From NCBI GenBank assembly GCA_963925805.1, contig CAWUSE010000006.1:1-64000 (forward strand): a DNA stretch of 64,000 bases, given 5' to 3'. Every line of letters begins with the position of its first letter. The stretch's first letter is position 1. A program made the position numbers and the translations under genes. The DNA is from UBA10347 sp905182135. Its GTDB lineage: Bacteria > Actinomycetota > Acidimicrobiia > Acidimicrobiales > UBA10347. The notes below the pieces were generated by a model, which saw nothing but the letters and a program-made list of their open reading frames with translations, was not told where the DNA came from and did not search any database. This document shows positions 27,759 through 36,133 of this stretch, one piece after another.

Positions 27759-28948
27759 CAGCGGTCGATGTCTCCGAGAATGAAGTAGAGCGAGGCAAGA
27801 ATAGTCGCTATATCGGGCACATATACGCCTTCGAGCAACCATGGCGAAATCGACATGTTCGAAAAGGAAGCAGTGCGGATCTTGACCCGGAACGGGGTCA
27901 ATTCGCCCTTGCTAATGACGTAATAACCCATGGCACCGAGCGGATTCTCAGTCTGTACGTACGACTCACCCGCAGGAACCTTGATGATGCGAGGCACCTT
28001 GGCCATGATCGGGCCCGTAGGCAGCCCGTCGAGCAACTGCTCGACCATGTAGGTTGCTTCGCGGGTCTCTTGCAGGCGGACCCAGTAGCGAGAGAATGAG
28101 TCACCGTCAGGATGAGTCCAGACTTTCCAGTCAAGGTCCTTCCACGCCAAGGGTGATTCTGCGTCGCGACGTAGATCCCAATCGACGCCCGAAGCACGCA
28201 AATTGGCGCCACTCAGGCCGTAGCTGGTTGCCACATCGGCAGGAATAACGCCCACACCGCGGCAACGGCTTTGGAAGATTTCGTTTCCAACAACGAGATC
28301 TTCCATCTCGTCGCAGAAATCACGAACCTTTTGCATCGACGACTTGGTTTCCTTGATCCAACCGGCAGGAAGGTCGTCTTTAACGCCACCAATGCGGTTG
28401 AAGTTGGGATGGAAACGGCCCCCGGTCACAGATTCGATCTGGTTCAGAACGAACTCACGGTCGCGGAAGGCATAGAAGATGGCAGTAACGCCGCCAAGCT
28501 GCACGGCCATATCGCCGAGGAACAGCATGATGTTGGCAATACGGCCCATTTCGAACAGGGCGGTGCGGATGTACTGGGCGCGTGGCGGCGCCTCGACTTC
28601 CATGAGTTCTTCGGCCGCCAAGATGAACGGCACCTCGTTGGCAAAGCTGCCAACCCAGTCGATGCGGTTGATCAGAGTAGTGACCTGTGGGTACGTGCGC
28701 ACCTCAGTGAGCTTTTCGTAGCCACGGTGCATGTAGCCCATGATTGGTTCAGCGCTAATGACCTGTTCGCCGTCGAGGCGGGCCACGATTCGCAGCGTTC
28801 CGTGTGTAGCAGGATGCTGCGGACCAATATTGAGGGTCATACCCTCAGTCTCGAGTTCAACATTGACGCGTGCATCGGCAGCTTGGGCTGCGATGTAGCG
28901 AAGCTGTTCGCTGTTGTTGATGTCTAGATCAGCAGTCATGTCGGTCAT
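27758..28948 (-). CDS. nuoD: NADH-quinone oxidoreductase subunit D, EFG-less operon
   Basis: The 396-residue 49-kDa-type subunit has the NIGPQHPATHGTLR motif near the N-terminus (quinone-site His and the HGxLR Arg). RIDWVGSFANEVPF, ASGVDWDLRRD and a C-terminal GDIDR are also present. It lines the quinone site with NuoB. The start overlaps nuoC by four bases (ATGA). A second NuoD at 51277 has diverged strongly, for instance GPVHPSTHGVLR, so the two operons are old paralogues or of different origin. Confidence 0.95.
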   Translation of the reverse strand: MTDMTADLDINNSEQLRYIAAQAADARVNVELETEGMTLNIGPQHPATHGTLRIVARLDGEQVISAEPIMGYMHRGYEKLTEVRTYPQVTTLINRIDWVGSFANEVPFILAAEELMEVEAPPRAQYIRTALFEMGRIANIMLFLGDMAVQLGGVTAIFYAFRDREFVLNQIESVTGGRFHPNFNRIGGVKDDLPAGWIKETKSSMQKVRDFCDEMEDLVVGNEIFQSRCRGVGVIPADVATSYGLSGANLRASGVDWDLRRDAESPLAWKDLDWKVWTHPDGDSFSRYWVRLQETREATYMVEQLLDGLPTGPIMAKVPRIIKVPAGESYVQTENPLGAMGYYVISKGELTPFRVKIRTASFSNMSISPWLLEGVYVPDIATILASLYFILGDIDR

Positions 28949-29658
28949 GATGCATCCTCAGCGTCGGTAGCAGCATCAGCAGCGCTGTCGCCGTCGCCGT
29001 CGCCGGGCATAGCTTCGACATCGACGATGCCGGGCCATGGCTTGACACGACGGGCAACCAGCGGGAAGTCCTTACGCATCGGGTTGCCCTCAAAGCCCGT
29101 CGGTAGGTACAAGACGCGCTTGTCAGGGTGGCCAATAATGTCGATACCGAACATCTCCCAGACTTCACGTTCGTGCCAGGATGCACCAACAAAGACGGGA
29201 ATGAGTGTCTCGATCGCAGGCGCTTCATCGGGAACATCAGCCTTGATGGTCACGCCAATGTGTTCTTCGGTTGAATAGAGCCGCATAAACATCTGGAAAC
29301 GGGTATCGCCACCGGTCACACCAGTAGTCATTTTTTCGGCGTCAGACTCATCTTTATCGTTGGGACCACCACCGTGGACAACCCAATCTTGTTCGGCTTC
29401 CATCTCGCGGCCATACGGGTTCGGCATCCAGTCGATGGCTGAGATGAAGTCGATCCAGTTCATACCAAGCTTGTCACGAGCAAATCGAGCCGCATCGACC
29501 CACGAGCTAGCAGCAATACGAATCCACAGGTCACTACCTGGATTGATGTGCTGAGCGATAAACCCGTCGCCAAGCTCGTCGGCAAAGGACTGTGCGATCG
29601 CCTCGCGAACCGGGTCGGTCGCTGCTTCTTCTTGGACAGCATCTTCGGTAGCGGTCAT
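28945..29658 (-). CDS. nuoC: NADH-quinone oxidoreductase subunit C, EFG-less operon
   Basis: The 237-residue 30-kDa-type subunit has the VGASWHEREVWEMFGIDIIGHPDKRVLYLP and RKDFPL signature of NuoC. It is longer than the second NuoC of this window (171 residues), with an N-terminal extension of about 25 residues and an acidic Asp/Ala-rich tail. The start overlaps the nuoB stop by four bases. Confidence 0.94.
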   Translation of the reverse strand: MTATEDAVQEEAATDPVREAIAQSFADELGDGFIAQHINPGSDLWIRIAASSWVDAARFARDKLGMNWIDFISAIDWMPNPYGREMEAEQDWVVHGGGPNDKDESDAEKMTTGVTGGDTRFQMFMRLYSTEEHIGVTIKADVPDEAPAIETLIPVFVGASWHEREVWEMFGIDIIGHPDKRVLYLPTGFEGNPMRKDFPLVARRVKPWPGIVDVEAMPGDGDGDSAADAATDAEDAS

Positions 29659-30179
29659 TCGATCGCGCCTCCGCCAACAACAATGGGGTCGCGATCGTTG
29701 CCCTTCCAGCGTTCTGCTGGGTCCTCGTTATGGATCATCTCTTGCAGGAGAACGATACCTTCGAGCAGTGCTTCGGGTCGTGGCGGACAGCCAGGGACAT
29801 AGACATCGACAGGAATGATTTGGTCGACGCCCTTCGTCACGGAGTAGCTATCCCAGTACGGGCCGCCACAGTTCGCGCACGAACCCATGGAGATCACGTA
29901 CTTGGGATCGGGCATTTGTTCGTACAAACGCAAGATGGCAGGCGCCATCTTGTCGGTCACGGTGCCCGAGATCACAACAAGGTCAGCCTGGCGAGGACTC
30001 GCCGGGAAAGGAATTACGCCAAGACGCATGACGTCGTAGCGGGGCGAACCAAAGGCGGCACCCATCTCGAGTGCGCAACAAGCCAGGCCCCATTGGTAAA
30101 CCCACAAACTGTATTTACGGCTGATATTTAGCAGCTTGGTAATCGACTTCGGCATCTTGCCGGACTCAACTAAGCCCAC
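29655..30179 (-). CDS. nuoB: NADH-quinone oxidoreductase subunit B (cluster N2), EFG-less operon
   Basis: The protein has the N2 ligands: adjacent Cys in WGLACCALEMG, Cys in GSCANCGGP and Cys in VPGCPPRPE. I choose the GTG at 30179, which gives a start like MGLVESGKMPKS. An AGAAGG lies nine bases upstream of this GTG, whereas the ATG at 30155 has no visible ribosome binding site. The result is 174 residues, normal for the family. The longer open frame to 30401 overlaps nuoA and is not family sequence. Confidence 0.93.
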   Translation of the reverse strand: MGLVESGKMPKSITKLLNISRKYSLWVYQWGLACCALEMGAAFGSPRYDVMRLGVIPFPASPRQADLVVISGTVTDKMAPAILRLYEQMPDPKYVISMGSCANCGGPYWDSYSVTKGVDQIIPVDVYVPGCPPRPEALLEGIVLLQEMIHNEDPAERWKGNDRDPIVVGGGAIE

Positions 30180-30231
30180 GAGAGGAGCCCTTCTGGATGG
30201 GTAGAGCGAGGAACGAGTAAAAATGTCACGG

Positions 30232-30597
30232 TTACAGCCATCGGAGCACTCCCTTACGCCATGCATACACAAGGCCAAGCAGGAGGATGAAGATAAAGAT
30301 CGCCATTTCGACGAGGCCGAAAGTTCCGTAGGCCTCGAGCCGGGTTGCCCACGGGAAGATGAAAACTGCTTCGACGTCGAACATGACAAACAGCAGGGCA
30401 AAGATGTAATAACGGATATTCGATTGGCCCCAACCGGAGCCGACCGGATCTACGCCGGATTCGTAGTTAATGTACTTCTGCGCCTGTGGGCGCGTAGGAC
30501 GAAGCAACGAACTAATACCAAGCAGAGCGGACACCAGGACTACAGCGAGCAGACCAAAGATGCCGACTGTCAGATAACTACGCAAGAAGTCGGACAC
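30232..30597 (-). CDS. nuoA: NADH-quinone oxidoreductase subunit A, EFG-less operon
   Basis: The 121-residue protein has three helices, with the YESGVDPVG Cys-less variant of the usual YECG loop and the RYYIFALLFVMFDVEAVFIFPWA segment. It is the first gene of the 11-gene operon; 52 bases separate it from nuoB. Note that the loop Cys present in the second NuoA (YECGVSGG) is Ser here. Confidence 0.94.
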   Translation of the reverse strand: MSDFLRSYLTVGIFGLLAVVLVSALLGISSLLRPTRPQAQKYINYESGVDPVGSGWGQSNIRYYIFALLFVMFDVEAVFIFPWATRLEAYGTFGLVEMAIFIFILLLGLVYAWRKGVLRWL

Positions 30598-30691
30598 GGG
30601 TCCCGATCCTAACGCTACGCGCTAGACCATCCAAGCTTCTCAGCGCATTAGATGATGGCTTTTTAAGATGATTCGCACAGCACTGTTGCGC

Positions 30692-30712
30692 TGGGCTGAA
30701 CGCATCAGCCCA
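30692..30712 (-). terminator. Hairpin downstream of the dodecin-USP gene
   Basis: An 8-bp perfect stem (30692-30699 with 30705-30712, TGGGCTGA and TCAGCCCA) encloses a five-base loop. It lies 55 bases past the stop of the minus-strand dodecin-USP gene and before the nuo promoter region. A T-run occurs on the plus side only, so terminator activity for the minus gene is uncertain. Confidence 0.4.
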
Positions 30713-30766
30713 AGAGCTTGTGATTTTTTGCGCAATTCGGCTGATTCGCTGCCATTCAACGCTCGT

Positions 30767-31477
30767 TCAAGAAGGCTCGTCCTGCACCACCGTGGTCACC
30801 GGCAGGTTGCATGCACGTTCCAGTCTGCTGGGTAAATCCAACTTGAGCCAGCGCGATACCCCCACTGGCAGCGTTGAAACGATGATCTCGTCGAAGCTTG
30901 ACCGTGACAAGACGGAACGGACAGCGGTGGCCGGGTCACCAAACATGACTTCGCCGGTGACGGCATGGCCCATGTCGCCAAGCGCTCCTCGAAACGATGC
31001 CAACCGCAATTCGCCTTCTTCGCGGGCGGCCTGGCGCGATTCGGTCACCATCGAGTGTGCACTGGGACCAATCAAGCCTGTAGCCGGGTCTGCATGCAGC
31101 ACCGAAGGAACTCTCTGCGGCACGATGACATGGAACTCGGCCCGCCGGTCGGCCAGTTTTGAACTAACGAACTGGCTTAGTTCGGCATTCGCCAATGTCT
31201 GGTTGGCAACAATCAGAAATCGTCGAACCTGAACCGCTACGCCTGCAGCATCGGTGCGGGTCCGGTCTACCTGAAAAGCCACCTGCAGCTTGATGCGATA
31301 CAGCGGGGCGCCGTTCGCCAACGACAAGTCCTGCTCCACGACGCTGGCCGAAGTTAGGTCACGAATTGATTTGGCGGCCACCGTAACGGCATTCTGTGCA
31401 GCAGCTTCCCACGACACGGGCGACACAGCAACGATCTGGATGACCTTGTCAACTCGGCCAGTCAGCAGTTGGCTCAT
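30767..31477 (-). CDS. Dodecin fused to a universal-stress-protein-like domain
   Basis: The 236-residue protein begins with a full dodecin module (residues about 8-75). It has the VSPVSWEAAAQNAVTVA helix with the flavin-stacking Trp, then DLTSASVVEQDL and a final beta strand. The remainder resembles a universal stress protein fold: FLIVANQTL strand, later GDPATAVRSVLSRSSFDEIIVSTLP and PVTTVV. The ATP-loop glycines are not convincing. Dodecin binds and buffers flavins as a dodecamer. The start overlaps the upstream dodecin gene by four bases. I know of no standard description of this fusion. Confidence 0.8.
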   Translation of the reverse strand: MSQLLTGRVDKVIQIVAVSPVSWEAAAQNAVTVAAKSIRDLTSASVVEQDLSLANGAPLYRIKLQVAFQVDRTRTDAAGVAVQVRRFLIVANQTLANAELSQFVSSKLADRRAEFHVIVPQRVPSVLHADPATGLIGPSAHSMVTESRQAAREEGELRLASFRGALGDMGHAVTGEVMFGDPATAVRSVLSRSSFDEIIVSTLPVGVSRWLKLDLPSRLERACNLPVTTVVQDEPS

Positions 31478-31686
31478 TCGCCTGATTCGTGTTTGAACGA
31501 CAGACGAATCTTGGTGCGGTAGAGCACAACGTTGCCGTCTTCGATCAGCAAGTCCTGCTCAATCACTTCGGCGACTCGCAGGTCGCGAAGTGTCTTGGAC
31601 GCTTCGGTAACCGCCGCGGCCGCTGCACCTTCCCACGACTGTTCACTGGTACCGATCAACTCGATCACGTTGTAGACGCTGTCCAT
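31474..31686 (-). CDS. Dodecin (flavin-binding)
   Basis: The 70-residue protein is a standard-length dodecin: YNVIELIGTSEQSWEGAAAAAV, then TLRDLRVAEVIEQDL and LYRTKIRLSF. The Trp in the SWEGAA segment stacks on flavin in characterised dodecins. It stores or protects riboflavin, FMN or FAD in the cytosol. Its stop overlaps the start of the dodecin-USP fusion (ATGA), so two dodecin modules are made from one message and could form mixed shells. Confidence 0.92.
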   Translation of the reverse strand: MDSVYNVIELIGTSEQSWEGAAAAAVTEASKTLRDLRVAEVIEQDLLIEDGNVVLYRTKIRLSFKHESGE

Positions 31687-31761
31687 GTTGCTCCCCCATA
31701 TGGTGTGGTCCCGATCCTAGATCAACCGACGCTGCCGCTGCAGTGCAACCACCCGGGAGTA

Positions 31762-32625
31762 CTAGTCGTGCGTGGTCTGGAAGTAGTCAGGCTTGCCGAG
31801 CGGCCAATACTCACCCCAGATGTGCTCGCCACCGGTTATTTCAAGATGAGTTCCCGTGATGAAGTCTGCTGCGGGACTAGCCAGGTATGCAGCCCCTTGG
31901 GCCACATCCCACACATCACCGAGTCGCCGCATGGGGTTATGGCCAAAGCTTGCCTTTGCTTCGGCGGGATAGGTCTGCAAACCCTCACTGGCGACGACAC
32001 CTACGGCAATTGAATTAACCCGGATGTCATACGGTGCCCACTCGACGGCGAGCGACCGCGTTAGGGCGACCCCACCGGCCCGCGCCGCAGCCGTGTGTGG
32101 AATCCCAACAGAAGCCCGTCCCTGAATGGTCGAAATGTTAATGATGTTGCCGGACTGCTCATCTGCGACCCAACGTCGGGCCGCCTCTTGCATCATGTAC
32201 CAGGTGCCGTACAGGTTGGTTTCGACAACGGCGGCCCAGCCCTTGGGCGTGATGTCGAGCGCTTCGGCAGAGAACTGACCGCCCGCATTGTTGATCACAT
32301 GATCGATGCGGCCGTGGGACGAGGCGACATGCTCGATCGTCGCCGCCACCGCATCGCTATCGCGGACAGTCATGGTCACGGTCTCACAAGCCACGTTGAT
32401 GGTGGCCAGGTCCGCCGCCAGCCGTGCAAGCGAGGAGTCGGTGCGCCCCGTCGCAACCACCGTTGCTCCCAGTCGCCCAAAAAGGACCGACATCGCCGTG
32501 CCGATTCCTCCTGCTGCGCCAGTAATCAATACGACCTGGTCAGCGAAAAGTTTGTCGTGATAGACGAGCGGCAAAGCGCACAATTCTTCGAACGTATGAC
32601 TGTGATACGGATCGCGTTCGGCCAT
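31762..32625 (-). CDS. SDR family oxidoreductase, enoyl-CoA-reductase-like subgroup
   Basis: The 287-residue protein has the nucleotide-binding TGAAGGIG, the NNAGG motif and the Ser region INISTIQG of classical SDRs. At the catalytic YxxxK position it reads PHTAAARAG, so Tyr and Lys are both replaced. That pattern (H-x-x-A-A-R-A-G, then LAVEWAPYDIRVNSIAVG) is what 2,4-dienoyl-CoA and trans-2-enoyl-CoA reductases of the family show. A role in unsaturated acyl-CoA reduction is therefore likely. It is divergent from the decayed Rieske gene. Confidence 0.82.
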   Translation of the reverse strand: MAERDPYHSHTFEELCALPLVYHDKLFADQVVLITGAAGGIGTAMSVLFGRLGATVVATGRTDSSLARLAADLATINVACETVTMTVRDSDAVAATIEHVASSHGRIDHVINNAGGQFSAEALDITPKGWAAVVETNLYGTWYMMQEAARRWVADEQSGNIINISTIQGRASVGIPHTAAARAGGVALTRSLAVEWAPYDIRVNSIAVGVVASEGLQTYPAEAKASFGHNPMRRLGDVWDVAQGAAYLASPAADFITGTHLEITGGEHIWGEYWPLGKPDYFQTTHD

Positions 32626-32649
32626 CTACCACCCTCGCACTGCGCAGGG

Positions 32650-32683
32650 ACACCCTGCAACTAGAAACACCCTGCAACTAGAA
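32650..32683. repeat. Perfect 17-bp tandem duplication
   Basis: Two adjacent copies of acaccctgcaactagaa (32650-32666 and 32667-32683) lie between the SDR start and the decayed Rieske gene. The period is not a multiple of three and the site is non-coding. Confidence 0.95.
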
Positions 32684-32762
32684 ACGGGGACCTTAAGTCT
32701 GGGAGTTAGACGCGGCCCCGTTGCGGGCCTGTCGCTGTGCCTTGCGCGATGACGACGTACCG

Positions 32763-33270
32763 ATGAAAACACCGGTGACAATCGATAGAGGAACGGCGTA
32801 CGCCATGGCGTCGCCCGAGTTCGATGCGGATCTAATCGAGGTTGAAGCCGGTACACCGCCCGGCGAAATGTTGCGCCGGCACTGGCATCCCTTCGCCGTC
32901 GCTGACGATGCGACAGCCACGCCGAAGCAGGTTCGCACCCTGGGCGAAGACTTAATCTTGTTCCGCGACAGCAACGGCCAGCCCGGGCTCATCCATCCAC
33001 GAGTATCACGCCATGTTGTTCGCCGATCTCGGCCCACCTGAGCACAAGCCACCGTTTCCCACCTACGACATCTTCGACGACGAAATTTGGCCCGAGTTGA
33101 CCGAGCAAAAACACCAGCGCTTCCCTGGCGACTAGGAGGCCCAAGTCGGCCAAGGCGCCGTCACCTCACATAATGAAGAACATCTGGCGGGATCTGACCG
33201 CGGGGTGACCATGTTCCGCCATGTATTCCGCTAGCAGGTCAAGGCGCTCGCCGACGGCGAATCTCCTATT
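32763..33270 (+). pseudogene. Decayed Rieske aromatic-ring dioxygenase large subunit
   Basis: Three pieces of one family appear in order. First (32763-32997) comes the N-terminus with GTPPGEMLRRHWHPFAV and LGEDLILFRD. Then, after a frame change near 32998, comes a FADLGPPEHKPPFPTYD segment ending at TAG 33133. Then, in the same frame, GQGAVTSHNEEHLAGSDRGV and a second TAG (33229). The Rieske [2Fe-2S] motif and the mononuclear iron domain are missing. The order matches phthalate/phenoxybenzoate dioxygenase large subunits of about 400 residues. The gene cannot be functional as it stands. Weak traces of open frame continue to about 33440. Confidence 0.78.
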
Positions 33271-33455
33271 GCAACCGAGCGTTATGCCGTGAGCGCCGGC
33301 AATTACATCGGCCACAAGGACGACGTCATCAATTTGGGCTACTACCTCTGGGCGGTAACCTCTCGTCGACAAACGCGCAGGGTCAGGGTGCGGGCGGGTC
33401 TAACTCACGATGCGCACCTCGGCTGTATTCGCTTGGCGATCTAGCCGCGCCCCGA

Positions 33456-34940
33456 TTGCGCTACAGGGGCATACTGGTCCTCTTGGGTATCCTTTCGGTT
33501 CAGCATCGGCGTCTGACCATCTCGCTACTTGCGGCGACAGCCCTGATCTCGTACAGCAATCTGTCGGTGTCAGCAGGACTGCCGTCGATCGGCGACGACC
33601 TCGGCAATGTGGCCTTACTCCCGTGGGTCATCACCGTTGAGCTACTCGCTGCAGCGATAGCCGTCTTGGGGATTGGGCCGATCGTCGACAGCCATGGGGT
33701 CCAGCGAGTGTTTCGCATCGCCATGATCGCGTTCATCGCTGCGTCGGTCGCTTGTGCGGCAGCGCCCACTATGGCGCTGCTCATTGCTGGGCGGATTGGG
33801 CAGGGCGTCGCTGCCGGAGGCGTACTCGGCAGCGCAATCTCTAGTATCGGGCTTGCGTACGAAGAGTCGTTGCGACCGCGGGCCTATGCCGCTATCTCCG
33901 CGGTTTGGGGGGTTATGGGTATTGGCGGCCCGGCAGTAGCGGCCGGGCTGATCAGCGTGTTGGGCTGGCGGTCATTGTTCACCGTGTCGGTCCCGGTCGG
34001 TGTCATCGCCACCACCATTGGGTGGAACCATCTGCCAGGCTCCCGAACAGAGACCGCCGCAGAACGTAGTTTTGACCCCCAAGGCTTGGGGGTCGTAGCG
34101 GTGGTGACAACCGGACTACTCCTGGCCGCATCCTCCGGCTCGGCCTGGGGATGGCTCTGGCTAAGCGTCGCGCTCGCGAGCGGTGCTGTTTATGTGCGCC
34201 ATGCCCGTACCCACCCTCACCCAGTCGTGCGGCTCAACCATCTGACCTCGGTTCGTTGGCGCTATCTGCACATCACCTCCACCATGGCCGTCGCTGGTGG
34301 CACAGGAGCCACCGCATTCCTGCCGGTGTATTTACGTGGTGCTCGCGGTGCATCCGAGGGCCAAGCTGCGTTCTCGGTGCTGTTCTTGGTGATCGGTTGG
34401 TCCATAGCTGCCTTTGTTGCGAGCAAAGCCCAAGAGCGCTTCCATGCAGCCTTCGTGGTGCAAACGGGATCCGTCATCTTGTTCACTGGCGCTGTTGCTG
34501 CCACGGCAGTAGCGGCGTTGGAATGGCCAGTAGCGGTTCTACTAGCTGCGCTGTTTGTTATGGGTTCAGGCGTCGGCACAATCACAACCGGTGGGCTGAC
34601 GCTGCTGCAGCGCCGCGCCTCGGCGCAAGAGATGGGTCGGGTTAGCTCTGCCCATCAGTTCCTACGCTCGCTCGGGTTCGCCTATGGCGCAGCGGTGGGT
34701 GGTGCGGTGTTGTTCTTTGTGGTCTCCAACCAAATCGGTGACGTCGAGGCAATTCGCGACCTGCTCAGCGACGAGGATGCAGCACTGAACGATGCCGCAG
34801 TCGCCGCTTTACAGAATGGATTCGTGTGGGCACTCGCCGCCACAGCCATCTTCACAGCTATTGCCGTCGTATCGGCATACAGGCTCGTGCGCACCCGCGA
34901 TGGTTATGTGAATCCGACTCCAGCAGCCCGGCCGGTCTAA
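33456..34940 (+). CDS. MFS transporter, DHA2-like (14-helix)
   Basis: About fourteen hydrophobic helices, the first-loop GPIVDSHGVQRVF, the helix-4 AGRIGQGVAAGGVLGSAI and the following GPAVAAGLISVLGWRSLFTVSVPVG segment are those of drug:H+ antiporter-2 permeases. The length fits. The start is unsure: TTG 33456 opens the frame but a later TTG (33483) may be used. It lies nine bases before the CoA-transferase gene and may export or import a substrate of that pathway. Confidence 0.87.
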   Translation: MRYRGILVLLGILSVQHRRLTISLLAATALISYSNLSVSAGLPSIGDDLGNVALLPWVITVELLAAAIAVLGIGPIVDSHGVQRVFRIAMIAFIAASVACAAAPTMALLIAGRIGQGVAAGGVLGSAISSIGLAYEESLRPRAYAAISAVWGVMGIGGPAVAAGLISVLGWRSLFTVSVPVGVIATTIGWNHLPGSRTETAAERSFDPQGLGVVAVVTTGLLLAASSGSAWGWLWLSVALASGAVYVRHARTHPHPVVRLNHLTSVRWRYLHITSTMAVAGGTGATAFLPVYLRGARGASEGQAAFSVLFLVIGWSIAAFVASKAQERFHAAFVVQTGSVILFTGAVAATAVAALEWPVAVLLAALFVMGSGVGTITTGGLTLLQRRASAQEMGRVSSAHQFLRSLGFAYGAAVGGAVLFFVVSNQIGDVEAIRDLLSDEDAALNDAAVAALQNGFVWALAATAIFTAIAVVSAYRLVRTRDGYVNPTPAARPV

Positions 34941-34944
34941 CGTC

Positions 34945-34969
34945 GTGAGATGCCGCTGTCGCATCTCAC
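34945..34969 (+). promoter_or_regulatory. Hairpin enclosing the CoA-transferase start codon
   Basis: A 9-bp perfect stem (34945-34953 with 34961-34969, gtgagatgc and gcatctcac) with a seven-base loop contains the ATG at 34950-34952 in its left arm. If folded in the mRNA it would hide the start codon, which suggests translational control or coupling to the upstream MFS gene. Chance is not excluded. Confidence 0.4.
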
Positions 34970-36116
34970 CGTGCTCGACCTCACTCTGGCGCGCGCCGGT
35001 CCAACGGCGGTGCGCCAATTTGCAGACTGGGGTGCCAACGTCATTCGTATCGAGTCGCCGCTTGGTGGCAACTCGATAACAGGCGACAGCGAAGACGATC
35101 CGGACTTCCAGAACTTGCACCGCAACAAGCGAGCGATCACGATCAACCTGAAGACACCAGCGGGTCATGAACTGTTCATGGAACTTGCGGCCAACGCTGA
35201 CGTGATCATCGAGAACATGCGCTCCGACGTGAAACATCGGCTTGGCATCGATTACGAATCAATCCGGACCATCAATCCTAAAATAGTCTACGGCTCCCTC
35301 TCAGGCTTCGGCCAGGACGGGCCCTATGGCACCCGGCCCGGCGTCGACCAAATCGCCCAAGGCATGGGCGGACTCATGTCGATCACCGGCATCGCCGGAC
35401 AAGGCCCTGTACGTGTCGGCATTCCAATCTCTGACCTCACCGCTGGCATGTATCTGGCTATGGGCTGTCTAACCGCATTGCTCGAACGAGAGCAGTCCGG
35501 CAAAGGCCAATGGGTCACGACCTCCCTGCTCGAAGCCCAGATCGCAATGCTCGACTTCCAGGCGGCTCGGTGGACGATGAACAACGATGTGCCACTCCAA
35601 GCCGGCAATGATCACCCCACCCTCATCCCCATGGGCACCTTCCCCACCTCCGACGGCCATATGAATCTGGCGGCGCCCAATACTGGGCGCTTCAAGGCCT
35701 TGTGTAAGGCCATTGGCTCCGATGGGTTAGCCGATGACCCTGACTATGCAACGGGACCTCTGCGCTCAACCAACCGTGTGGCCCTCAACACAACAATCGC
35801 TGAACACACCACTAAGCAGTCGACCGCCCACTGGATCCAAGTACTAAACGAAGTCAGCATCCCATGTGGACCTATCAACAGCATCGACGAGACGTTTGCT
35901 GATCCCCAAGTACAGCACCTCGCCATGGCAGCGCCGCTTGATCATCCGCGGCTGGGCGAGATCAAGATTGTGCGCCATGCCGTGTCGATGAACCGCACAC
36001 CTCACGGCATCAATCGACACGCACCTGGCGCGGGCGAGCACACTAACGAAGTACTTGCTGAAGCCGGCTTGAGCGAAGACCGAATCACCTCGCTGCGGGC
36101 CAGCGGTGCAATCTAG
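34950..36116 (+). CDS. CaiB/BaiF-type (family III) CoA transferase
   Basis: The 388-residue protein has the family's N-terminal LTVLDLTLARAGPTAVRQFADWGANVIRIE, then NKRAITINLKTPAG. The SGFGQDGPYGTRPGVDQIAQGMGGLMS stretch holds the catalytic Asp that forms the acyl anhydride. Such enzymes move CoA between carboxylic acids. It heads a three-gene set (CoA transferase, enoyl-CoA hydratase, SDR) with gaps of 17 and 8 bases, a beta-oxidation-like arrangement. The acid is unknown. Confidence 0.93.
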   Translation: MPLSHLTVLDLTLARAGPTAVRQFADWGANVIRIESPLGGNSITGDSEDDPDFQNLHRNKRAITINLKTPAGHELFMELAANADVIIENMRSDVKHRLGIDYESIRTINPKIVYGSLSGFGQDGPYGTRPGVDQIAQGMGGLMSITGIAGQGPVRVGIPISDLTAGMYLAMGCLTALLEREQSGKGQWVTTSLLEAQIAMLDFQAARWTMNNDVPLQAGNDHPTLIPMGTFPTSDGHMNLAAPNTGRFKALCKAIGSDGLADDPDYATGPLRSTNRVALNTTIAEHTTKQSTAHWIQVLNEVSIPCGPINSIDETFADPQVQHLAMAAPLDHPRLGEIKIVRHAVSMNRTPHGINRHAPGAGEHTNEVLAEAGLSEDRITSLRASGAI

Positions 36117-36133
36117 CCAGATCGTAGGAACAC

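Noticed and set aside
33166..33372. 68-codon minus frame
   Set aside because: Antisense to the decayed Rieske dioxygenase, which explains the sequence better.
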